Assembly: GCA_903830745.1 (NCBI GenBank)
Contig: CAIKVF010000210.1
Span: forward strand, 1 to 7,133
Length of the DNA stretch: 7,133 nucleotides
DNA from: an uncultured Actinomycetes bacterium
GTDB taxonomy: Bacteria > Actinomycetota > Acidimicrobiia > Acidimicrobiales > RAAP-2
Direction of reading: 5' to 3'
Positions 1 to 6,581 of this stretch are shown one piece after another. The translations under genes were made by a program, and so were the position numbers. The notes beneath the pieces are model-generated. The model was not told the origin of the DNA. It saw nothing but the letters and a program-made list of their open reading frames with translations, and searched no databases. Every line of letters begins with the position of its first letter. The stretch's first letter is position 1.

Positions 1-634
1 AGAAAGCACCGAATTCCGCATAGAGCGTCGACGCTTCGTCGAACCTCATTGTGTAGACGCAGTCCTTGAGGTCGTCAACGTGGACACCGAAGAGTGTCAC
101 TCCCCACTCCCAGTCGTCTAGACCAGTGGATCCGGTAACAACCTGAAGGACACGACCCTTGAAGTCACGTCCAGATTTACCGTGCTGGCGCATAAGTTCT
201 TCGCGCTCTTCGTACGGCAACTTGTACCAGTTGTCTTTTTCGCCACGGCGCTTAGACATTGGATAGAAGCAGAATGCCTTCATCCCTTCAGGAGGAAGAA
301 CCGGGAAAAGACGGTCGTTGATCATCTTTTCTGGCATGCCCTGGGCGTATTCAGAAATTTCAGTTACAGAAACGTAGCTCTCGGCGACCATGAATCCAGC
401 CGCTTGAATCTTTGACTGGAACTTACGTAGGTCCCACAAGTTTGTTCCAAGAACCATGAAGCAGGTATCGGCTTTTGCGCCCATGATGGCTGCAGTTACA
501 ACTTGCATGCCTACTTCTTTGGCTTCTTCAACCGCACGCTTTACTGCAGATGCGTCAACAGCTCCGTCTGGGTGACAAAAGAGGTGCAAAACATTGAGAC
601 CGTTTGATGGACTGAGCGGTTCTTGATTAGTCAT
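1..634 (-). CDS. hemQ: Coproheme decarboxylase HemQ/ChdC (chlorite dismutase family), 3' end cut by window
   Basis: HemQ makes haem b by H2O2-dependent oxidative decarboxylation of two propionates of coproheme III, the last step of the coproporphyrin-dependent pathway of monoderm bacteria; it is cytoplasmic. 211 codons are visible from the ATG at 634; the frame is still open at the window edge, so the C-terminus is missing. By alignment from memory to Listeria and Geobacillus HemQ, the block YPMSKRR (124-130) carries the catalytic Tyr124 and Lys128, DNWYKLP follows at 134-140, His151 in RQHG is the proximal haem ligand, Gln164 sits at the distal Gln position, and TGSTGLDDWEWGVTLF (167-182) and MRFDEAS (196-202) are family blocks. 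These motifs are of the Firmicutes type; the classical actinobacterial enzyme has a different block (YPFVRSYEWY) and no distal Gln. No Shine-Dalgarno sequence precedes the ATG, but a -10-like hexamer lies 6 bases upstream. The gene is separated from groEL by a hairpin, so it is probably its own unit. Family assignment is firm; substrate is inferred from the motifs. Confidence 0.92.
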   Translation of the reverse strand, partial: MTNQEPLSPSNGLNVLHLFCHPDGAVDASAVKRAVEEAKEVGMQVVTAAIMGAKADTCFMVLGTNLWDLRKFQSKIQAAGFMVAESYVSVTEISEYAQGMPEKMINDRLFPVLPPEGMKAFCFYPMSKRRGEKDNWYKLPYEEREELMRQHGKSGRDFKGRVLQVVTGSTGLDDWEWGVTLFGVHVDDLKDCVYTMRFDEASTLYAEFGAF

Positions 635-640
635 GTAACC

Positions 641-646
641 ATGCTA
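641..646 (-). promoter_or_regulatory. Putative -10 element of a leaderless hemQ promoter
   Basis: On the minus strand TAGCAT (fits TANNNT) is followed by six bases (GGTTAC) and then the hemQ ATG, which would put transcription start at or next to the A of the start codon. No purine-rich ribosome binding site lies in the 20 bases before the ATG, which fits a leaderless mRNA, a common arrangement in actinobacteria. No convincing -35 element is seen 16-18 bases further upstream. Inference from spacing only. Confidence 0.4.
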
Positions 647-682
647 CGCCCATTTAAGAATTTGCATTTCAGCCGAGAAAGC

Positions 683-714
683 AGAAACCCCCGGGTTTTC
701 ACCCGGGGGTTTCT
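683..714 (-). terminator. Strong hairpin after groEL, probable terminator
   Basis: A perfect 14-bp inverted repeat (AGAAACCCCCGGGT paired with ACCCGGGGGTTTCT) encloses a 4-base loop that reads GAAA, a GNRA tetraloop, in the minus-strand RNA. It begins 17 bases after the groEL stop codon and lies between groEL and the hemQ start. The 3' arm ends in TTTCT and is followed by GCTTTCTC, a pyrimidine-rich but broken U-tract. It most likely ends the groES-groEL transcript and may also protect its 3' end. Confidence 0.85.
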
Positions 715-731
715 AAGTCCAAATGGACGAG

Positions 732-2363
<1,632 letters not shown>

Positions 2364-2385
2364 TTATCCTTGTCTATAGAGAGAT

Positions 2386-2399
2386 AGCGACGAATCGCT
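2386..2399 (-). other. Small UUCG-loop hairpin between groES and groEL
   Basis: In the 45-base groES-groEL spacer, the minus-strand RNA reads AGCGA-UUCG-UCGCU: a perfect 5-bp stem closed by a UUCG tetraloop, beginning six bases after the groES stop codon. It has no U-run and so is not a terminator. It might mark an mRNA processing or stabilising element, or set the relative output of groES and groEL. It is short, so function is speculative. Confidence 0.4.
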
Positions 2400-2405
2400 G
2401 AATGA

Positions 2406-2699
2406 CTACTTAGTTACGACTGCGAGAACGTCACGACTGGAGAGAATAAGAAGATCTTCACCATCGATTGTGATTTCAGTTCCGCCGTACTTTGAGTACA
2501 CAACAGAGTCACCGGTCTTTACTCCGCTAGGAATAAGTTCACCTGTTGTCTCTGAACGACGTCCAGGACCAGCAGCTAGAACTTCGCCCTGTTGTGGCTT
2601 TTCCTTTGCTGAGTCTGGGATTACTAGTCCAGATGCGGTTGTTGACTCGGCCACGTCGGGACGAACAACAATTCGGTCTTCTAGGGGTTGCAGCTTCAT
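2406..2699 (-). CDS. groES: 10-kDa co-chaperonin GroES
   Basis: GroES forms the heptameric lid of the GroEL folding chamber. With the ATG at 2697-2699 the protein is 97 residues and starts [12 protein letters not shown], exactly where the family starts. The mobile loop that contacts GroEL is about residues 17-34, with the hydrophobic tripeptide LVI at 25-27, followed by [13 protein letters not shown] (34-46), SKYGGTEI (69-76) and the C-terminal strand [12 protein letters not shown] chose this start because a consensus AGGAGG site lies 8 bases upstream; an in-frame GTG at 2724-2726 would add nine residues but would place the ribosome binding site and part of the CIRCE operator inside the gene. 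It is the first gene of the groES-groEL operon, 86 bases after pdxH, and is preceded by two CIRCE-type repeats, so it is very probably heat-induced through HrcA. Confidence 0.98.
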   Translation of the reverse strand: MKLQPLEDRIVVRPDVAESTTASGLVIPDSAKEKPQQGEVLAAGPGRRSETTGELIPSGVKTGDSVVYSKYGGTEITIDGEDLLILSSRDVLAVVTK

Positions 2700-2707
2700 T
2701 TTGATTG

Positions 2708-2713
2708 CCTCCT
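2708..2713 (-). promoter_or_regulatory. groES ribosome binding site (decides the start)
   Basis: AGGAGG on the minus strand ends 8 bases before the ATG at 2699. It is the strongest Shine-Dalgarno sequence noticed in the window and rules in the ATG over the upstream GTG at 2726. Most other genes here have weak or no such site and rely on overlap with the previous gene. Confidence 0.9.
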
Positions 2714-2719
2714 GAGCAA

Positions 2720-2746
2720 TTAGCACTCGAAACTTCCGACTGCCAA
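2720..2746 (-). promoter_or_regulatory. CIRCE operator, promoter-proximal copy (HrcA site)
   Basis: On the minus strand TTGGCAGTC, nine bases, GAGTGCTAA. The CIRCE consensus is TTAGCACTC-N9-GAGTGCTAA; this copy matches at 16 of 18 positions, with a perfect right half. It sits 20 bases upstream of the groES ATG and just before the ribosome binding site, the usual place for the HrcA repressor site of class I heat-shock operons. hrcA itself is not in the window. Confidence 0.88.
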
Positions 2747-2774
2747 TTTAGCAGTCTCACCGCAAAAGTGCCAA
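2745..2774 (-). promoter_or_regulatory. Putative sigma-70-like groESL promoter overlapping the tandem CIRCE
   Basis: Minus-strand TTGGCA (2769-2774; five of six match to TTGACA) is followed after 18 bases by TAAATT (2745-2750; four of six match to TATAAT). Transcription would start near 2738, inside the proximal CIRCE, giving a leader of about 40 bases. Distal CIRCE would cover -35 to -10 and proximal CIRCE the start site, which fits repression by blocking polymerase. Because CIRCE half-sites themselves contain TTGGCA, the -35 call may be partly coincidental. Confidence 0.45.
2748..2774 (-). promoter_or_regulatory. Second, tandem CIRCE-like operator (distal copy)
   Basis: On the minus strand TTGGCACTT, nine bases, GACTGCTAA: the same 9-9-9 layout as CIRCE, matching the consensus at 15 of 18 positions. 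It abuts the proximal copy with a single base (2747) between them and begins 11 bases after the pdxH stop. The match and exact spacing make chance unlikely, but its binding by HrcA is inferred. Confidence 0.68.
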
Positions 2775-2785
2775 ATGAGACTTGA

Positions 2786-3397
2786 TCAGGGACAATGTCT
2801 TTCGAGCTTCCACTGATTTGCAGACTGGGTATAGAAAACCCGGTCGTGGAGTCGGTCTGTGCGGTGCTGCCAGAACTCAAAATACGTAGGTTCTAAGCGG
2901 TATCCGCCCCAGTGCAGTGGGCGCGGGATCTCCTTACCTTCAAACTCAATTTCAAGTTCCTTGACTCGGTTTTCAAGTTCAGCGCGACTCGCGATTGGAG
3001 CACTCTGGTCACTCGCGTGCGCACCGATCTGGTGTCCACGAGGACGAGAGTTGAAGTACTCATCTGACTCTTGCGCACTCATCTGGCTCACTGCGCCTTC
3101 CATGCGGATCTGCCTGCCGAGTGGTTCGCAGTACCAAAGAATTGCGGCGAAGGGATTGAGGAGTAACTCATGTCCCTTGTGCGATAAGTAATTCGTATAC
3201 CAGCCAAATGAGTGATCATCAATGTGGCGAAGAAGGACCATGCGAGTGCTTGGATGCCCGTGCGGCGTTGATGTTGAAAGAGCGATTGCTTCACGCTCTC
3301 GCATTACGTCTTTGGCTTCATCAAACCATTTGTTGAACTGGACAAATGGGTTTGGATCGCAGTCTGCAACGTCGAAGGGGACCCAGCGCTCACTCAT
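2786..3397 (-). CDS. pdxH: Pyridoxamine/pyridoxine 5'-phosphate oxidase PdxH
   Basis: PdxH is an FMN enzyme that oxidises pyridoxamine or pyridoxine 5'-phosphate with O2 to pyridoxal 5'-phosphate (PLP), releasing H2O2; it acts as a cytoplasmic dimer in B6 synthesis and salvage. The 203-residue product is slightly shorter than the E. coli enzyme. Family blocks in order: RMVLLR (52-57) and YTN (67-69) with Ser72 and Lys74 for FMN, Gln96 in GRQIRMEG, YFNSRPRGHQIGAHASDQS (114-132) with Tyr114, Arg118 and Ser132 for substrate phosphate, WGGYRLEP (163-170), FWQ (175-177), RLHDR (182-186) with substrate Arg182 and His184, and the C-terminal RHCP matching the family's R-L-A-P end. The ATG overlaps the tsaD stop by four bases (ATGA), so it is translationally coupled to the tRNA-modification genes. 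This gene is absent from the corresponding mycobacterial cluster. PLP is the cofactor of Alr, encoded upstream in the same run. Confidence 0.95.
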   Translation of the reverse strand: MSERWVPFDVADCDPNPFVQFNKWFDEAKDVMREREAIALSTSTPHGHPSTRMVLLRHIDDHSFGWYTNYLSHKGHELLLNPFAAILWYCEPLGRQIRMEGAVSQMSAQESDEYFNSRPRGHQIGAHASDQSAPIASRAELENRVKELEIEFEGKEIPRPLHWGGYRLEPTYFEFWQHRTDRLHDRVFYTQSANQWKLERHCP

Positions 3398-4401
3398 TTG
3401 ACATCTACTAACTGCCAGTTTGGACTCGCAGACAAAGTAAGCGGGCTCGGTCCATTGTGAGAAATTCTGTGCACACCAGCAGCAGCGATCATTGCTGCAT
3501 TATCAGTGCACATCTGCATTGTTGGCAAGTGAGCAACAATTCCAAATTCACTAGCGAGCTGTGTAATGCCAGCACGAAGTGCAGAGTTAGCTGCAACTCC
3601 CCCAGCGAGTGCCACACCCTTCACTTCATTCTTTTCAAGTGCGGTGCGTAACTTGCGAAGTAGTTGCTCAGCAACGGCTGCTTGAAATGAGGCAGCAACA
3701 TCAGCCAGAGGGACATCAGCATTTTTCTCTGTAGCCCTAACTACTGCAGTCTTCAGACCAGAGAACGAAAGGTCGTAACCTTCGCCGGTCATAGAAACTG
3801 GGAGCTTTAGTTTTCCAGGTGTTCCAGTTTGTGCAAGCTTGTCGATTTCAGGACCACCGGGGTAACCAAGTCCGAGCCACCTAGCCACTTTGTCATACGC
3901 TTCGCCCGCTGCGTCGTCGATTGTTTCACCAAGTACAACGTGCTCTCCTGGGCCACTTTGTAAAACAATCATGCTGTGTCCGCCCGATACTAAAAGTGTC
4001 ATCAGTGGCCACTCAAGATCACTCTTTTCAAGCAGTGGCGCAAAGAGGTGGCCCTCTAAATGATTGACCCCAACGAACGGCACACCCCACGCGAGTGAAA
4101 AACCCTTTGCGGCAGAAAGGCCAACGAGAAGTGATCCAATAAGTCCCGGTCCACTGGTGACGGCGATTGCATCAATGGCTGGGTTATGAGGATCAAGTCC
4201 CGCATCTTTTAGCGCACGCTCAACAACAGGGCCAATGGTTGCAACGTGAGCTCGTCCTGCGAGCTCTGGGACCACGCCACCAAATGCGCGGTGCTGGTCA
4301 ATGGAGGATTCAATAACGGAAGAAATCACGTGGAAGTTCGAATCAACGACTGAGGCCGCTGTTTCATCACAACTTGTTTCGATTCCTAGAACGACCGACA
4401 T
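3394..4401 (-). CDS. tsaD: tRNA N6-threonylcarbamoyladenosine transferase TsaD
   Basis: TsaD transfers the threonylcarbamoyl group from threonylcarbamoyl-AMP to N6 of A37 in tRNAs that read ANN codons, working with TsaB and TsaE. The 335-residue length matches E. coli TsaD (337). Visible: the ASKHA-fold start GIETSCDETAAS (6-17), VPELAGRAH (44-52), GPGLIGSLLVG (84-94), metal ligands His114 and His118 in NHLEGH (113-118) and Asp300 in CTDNAAM (298-304), LVSGGHS (137-143), DDAAGEAYDKVAR (162-174), LSFSGLKTAV (211-220) and the nucleotide-binding GGVAANSALR (267-276). The ATG is 18 bases after the rimI stop, the largest gap inside this operon, and has no good Shine-Dalgarno site. The stop overlaps the pdxH start. 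Confidence 0.98.
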   Translation of the reverse strand: MSVVLGIETSCDETAASVVDSNFHVISSVIESSIDQHRAFGGVVPELAGRAHVATIGPVVERALKDAGLDPHNPAIDAIAVTSGPGLIGSLLVGLSAAKGFSLAWGVPFVGVNHLEGHLFAPLLEKSDLEWPLMTLLVSGGHSMIVLQSGPGEHVVLGETIDDAAGEAYDKVARWLGLGYPGGPEIDKLAQTGTPGKLKLPVSMTGEGYDLSFSGLKTAVVRATEKNADVPLADVAASFQAAVAEQLLRKLRTALEKNEVKGVALAGGVAANSALRAGITQLASEFGIVAHLPTMQMCTDNAAMIAAAGVHRISHNGPSPLTLSASPNWQLVDVK

Positions 4402-4419
4402 ATCTCTAGCGTAGGGCTC

Positions 4420-4881
4420 TCATGGCTTGTCTTCAACGGGCAGATCAGCCCAAAGAACCAGCGCATCTTCGCCAATTTTGTCGTAGTAGTTCTTTCTAAT
4501 GCCGACCGGCTTAAAGCCGTACCGGTAATAGAGATCTTGGGCCCGCTTGTTGCTGACGGCAACTTCTAAGGTGGCGCGCTCGATGTTTCGCTCTTTTGCA
4601 TCACGCCATGCATCGTCCATCAGTGCAGCTGCGATTCCCTTGCCTTCAAAGTCCGGCAGCACACCAATGGTGTTGATGTGCAGTTCATCCATTACAAACA
4701 TGACCCCGAGATATCCGAGAATTTTTCCATCTTCAACTACAACCGTGTAGCGGCGAGTTTCAATGTTGGTCACTTCATCGAGCAACATCCCTCTCGTCCA
4801 AGGCTCAGGAAACTGAATTTGCTCAATTGCGAGTAACTCTGAAATGTCGCGACGTTCAGCGAGACGAATTTGCCACGTCAT
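4420..4881 (-). CDS. rimI: RimI-type GNAT N-acetyltransferase
   Basis: RimI acetylates the N-terminal alanine of ribosomal protein S18 in E. coli using acetyl-CoA; actinobacterial homologues are reported to act on other protein N-termini as well. The 153-residue product is one GNAT domain of usual length. Visible: N-terminal IRLAERRDISELLAIE (5-20), FPEPWT (24-29), the beta-4 strand HINTIGVLP (68-76), the acetyl-CoA pyrophosphate loop FEGKGIA (78-84), LEVAVSN (105-111) with Glu106 at the proposed general base of E. coli RimI, and AQDLYYRYGFKPVGIRKNYY (114-133) with the candidate acid Tyr118 or Tyr119. The loop has Glu79 where Gln or Arg is usual and Ala84 where Gly is usual. The ATG overlaps the tsaB stop by four bases. 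The tsaB-rimI-tsaD neighbourhood is the strongest support for RimI over another GNAT; exact substrate is unknown. Confidence 0.92.
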   Translation of the reverse strand: MTWQIRLAERRDISELLAIEQIQFPEPWTRGMLLDEVTNIETRRYTVVVEDGKILGYLGVMFVMDELHINTIGVLPDFEGKGIAAALMDDAWRDAKERNIERATLEVAVSNKRAQDLYYRYGFKPVGIRKNYYDKIGEDALVLWADLPVEDKP

Positions 4882-5558
4882 TTTGCTCGCTCACGAGTAG
4901 TGAAGTTCGCAATCGCATCTGCTTCTCGAAGGTAAAGAGGAGTAATAGTCGCTGTTGGAGTTCTCATCGCCCCAAGCGTTAGTGCCGCGTGAATTGAGGG
5001 AACTTTTTCGTGATGAATTACAGCGCCCGGCACTGCAGAAAAATCGCTGAGGTACCGCTCAACGCCGTCACCAGTAAATGTCACTGGCACCGCCATTGTG
5101 GCCCACTCAATTACAACCGTGCGAGGAACTTCAACACGTGGCTCATCTTTTGGCGAAACACCTTCATCGAGCGTGAACGTCTGAACAAATACTTCTCCAC
5201 GTCGACCATCAACGGCACAGACCAATGTTCCGCGCACCCCTGCGTCGTGCGCCCCGTGCGCCAGAAGCTCTAGAGAGCTAACGCCAACAATTTCAGCGCC
5301 AATTCCTTGCGCCAGAGCAATTGCTGTAGCAATACCTACGCGAAGTCCAGTAAAGAGTCCTGGGCCGTGGTCAACCACCACACGATTAATGTCACTTGCC
5401 TTGAGTCCCGCTTCACGAAGAAGTGCCTGAATGCCTACCGTGAGCTCTTCAGTGTGCTGGCGATTCTCATCAACCAGTTTGATGATCTCGAGTCCGCTTG
5501 CTGTGCGAAGTCCCGTGGCGCAACCTTCAGTTGCGGTTTCAATTGCGAGAATGTTCAT
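4878..5558 (-). CDS. tsaB: tRNA threonylcarbamoyladenosine biosynthesis protein TsaB
   Basis: TsaB is the non-catalytic ASKHA-fold partner that dimerises with TsaD and recruits TsaE in threonylcarbamoyl-A37 synthesis. Starting at the ATG at 5556-5558 it has 226 residues and begins MNILAIETATEG, the normal family N-terminus. Other blocks: GPGLFTGLRVGIATA (65-79), VSSLELLA (93-100), DGRRGEVF (117-124; usually DARRGEVY) and PLYLREADAI (207-216). An in-frame GTG at 5570 would add four residues; I prefer the ATG because it overlaps the tsaE stop as ATGA, the same junction used by its neighbours. It lacks the metal-binding histidines of TsaD, as expected. The stop overlaps the rimI start by four bases. 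Confidence 0.96.
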   Translation of the reverse strand: MNILAIETATEGCATGLRTASGLEIIKLVDENRQHTEELTVGIQALLREAGLKASDINRVVVDHGPGLFTGLRVGIATAIALAQGIGAEIVGVSSLELLAHGAHDAGVRGTLVCAVDGRRGEVFVQTFTLDEGVSPKDEPRVEVPRTVVIEWATMAVPVTFTGDGVERYLSDFSAVPGAVIHHEKVPSIHAALTLGAMRTPTATITPLYLREADAIANFTTRERAK

Positions 5559-6034
5559 GACGTTGCCCACGCAGCTAGTTCATCACTTCTCGAGTTGCCA
5601 AGCGCACCACTAACAATCAGACGGCGTCCTTCGTTGTCATCGATTTCAAAGTTCACGGTAAGTACATCGCGACCAAATACCGACGCCGCGAGCTCTCCCC
5701 ATTCAACGAGCGCAACACCAGCTTCTTCAACGAGTTCGCCGAGTGCGAGGTCAAGAACTTCACCGAGACTCTCAACGCGGTACACGTCACAGTGGTGCAA
5801 GGTCTTTATGCCTTTGGTGTTTGAACACGCGTGCTCTCGCACCATTGTGAACGTGGGGCTCGTAACTCTCTCGCTAACGCCTAGTGCTTTCGCAACACCC
5901 TTTGTAAAGGTTGTCTTTCCTGCACCCAGTTGACCAGAAAGAAGAACAATGTCACCGGGACGAAGCACCGCGGCGAAGTCTTCGCCACACGCCTGTGTAG
6001 CTGCGTCAGTGTCGCAGTAGCGCTCGTAGGTCAC
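5555..6034 (-). CDS. tsaE: tRNA threonylcarbamoyladenosine biosynthesis ATPase TsaE
   Basis: TsaE is the small P-loop ATPase that binds TsaBD and resets it during threonylcarbamoyl-A37 synthesis. The 159-residue product has the Walker A motif GQLGAGKTT (34-42), the switch-like SPTF (59-62), the family motif HCDVYR (81-86; generally H-x-D-x-Y-R) and EWGE (111-114). The start is a GTG (6032-6034) that overlaps the stop of the upstream glycosylase as GTGA, so it is translationally coupled. The length is typical, and the C-terminal tail after about residue 145 is not conserved. Assignment is firm from the motifs and from the adjoining tsaB. Confidence 0.97.
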   Translation of the reverse strand: MTYERYCDTDAATQACGEDFAAVLRPGDIVLLSGQLGAGKTTFTKGVAKALGVSERVTSPTFTMVREHACSNTKGIKTLHHCDVYRVESLGEVLDLALGELVEEAGVALVEWGELAASVFGRDVLTVNFEIDDNEGRRLIVSGALGNSRSDELAAWATS

Positions 6035-6579
6035 TGCTTACCCAGCAAGGTTTTTAGGATTCGTAAATCTTGGCGCATCACGTCAACCACGCTAGGGCCT
6101 TGGCGAAGTGCGGCGGCGGGGTGATACGTCGCCATTCCCCTCACTGGTCCTAAAGAAATGACTTTCCCGTGCACCGCACCAATTGGCTCCGTGTGATCAA
6201 AGACTGCCCGAGAAGCGGTGTTACCGAGAGCCAAGACAAACTGCGGGCTGACGGCGATGAACTGCGAATCAAGCCATGGGCGACACGCCCCGAGTTCAGT
6301 TTTGTTTGGCGTTCGATTATTAGGTGGTCGACACTTAACCACGTTGGTCACAAAGCAGTCACTTCTGAGCAGTCCGGTTTCTTCTTCAAGAAGGCGAAAG
6401 AGAAGCTGACCACTGCGTCCAATAAACGGCTCGCCACCTTCGTCTTCATTTTTCCCCGGAGCTTCACCAATCACCATTAGCGACGGCGAATCTGGCCCAG
6501 ATCCAATGACAACTCGTGTTCGAGTTTTTGAAAGTGCGCAGCGTTGACACGATGCGAGTTCTGGAATGTTTGTTTCCAC
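6031..6579 (-). CDS. Uracil-DNA glycosylase, family 4 (iron-sulphur)
   Basis: This enzyme removes uracil, from cytosine deamination or misincorporated dUMP, from DNA to start base-excision repair. The 182-residue product carries the family 4 hallmarks: four cysteines placed for a 4Fe-4S cluster (Cys11 and Cys14 as CxxC, Cys83 in VVKCRPPNNRTP, Cys99), motif A GEAPGKNED (38-46), GRSGQLL (54-60) and motif B TYHPAAAL (151-158) with His153. The KRRIH insertion of UdgX, the DNA-cross-linking relative, is absent, and the GEAPG motif differs from that of families 1 and 5. The start is a GTG two bases after the alr stop, and the stop overlaps the tsaE start, so it is embedded in the operon. In M. tuberculosis alr and tsaE are neighbours without this gene. 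Role in repair is inferred from the family. Confidence 0.93.
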   Translation of the reverse strand: METNIPELASCQRCALSKTRTRVVIGSGPDSPSLMVIGEAPGKNEDEGGEPFIGRSGQLLFRLLEEETGLLRSDCFVTNVVKCRPPNNRTPNKTELGACRPWLDSQFIAVSPQFVLALGNTASRAVFDHTEPIGAVHGKVISLGPVRGMATYHPAAALRQGPSVVDVMRQDLRILKTLLGKQ

Positions 6580-6581
6580 GA

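Noticed and set aside
2373..2378. Possible internal promoter (-10-like TATAGA) just before groEL
   Set aside because: Only four of six matches and no -35 at a suitable distance; the short spacer and shared CIRCE control upstream make co-transcription with groES more likely.
2700..2726. Longer groES beginning at the GTG at 2724-2726
   Set aside because: It would add nine non-conserved residues, place the AGGAGG site inside the gene and start within the CIRCE operator; the family N-terminus fits the ATG at 2699.
5559..5570. Longer tsaB beginning at the GTG at 5568-5570
   Set aside because: Adds four residues before the conserved MNILAIET start; the ATG at 5558 forms the ATGA overlap seen at neighbouring junctions.
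5307..5933. Plus-strand frame of 208 codons opposite tsaB and tsaE
   Set aside because: Runs antisense to two firmly identified genes and has no domain, start signal or sensible composition.
6031..6579. Glycosylase considered as UdgX (covalent uracil-DNA binder)
   Set aside because: The characteristic KRRIH insertion and its reactive histidine are absent; the motifs are those of ordinary family 4.
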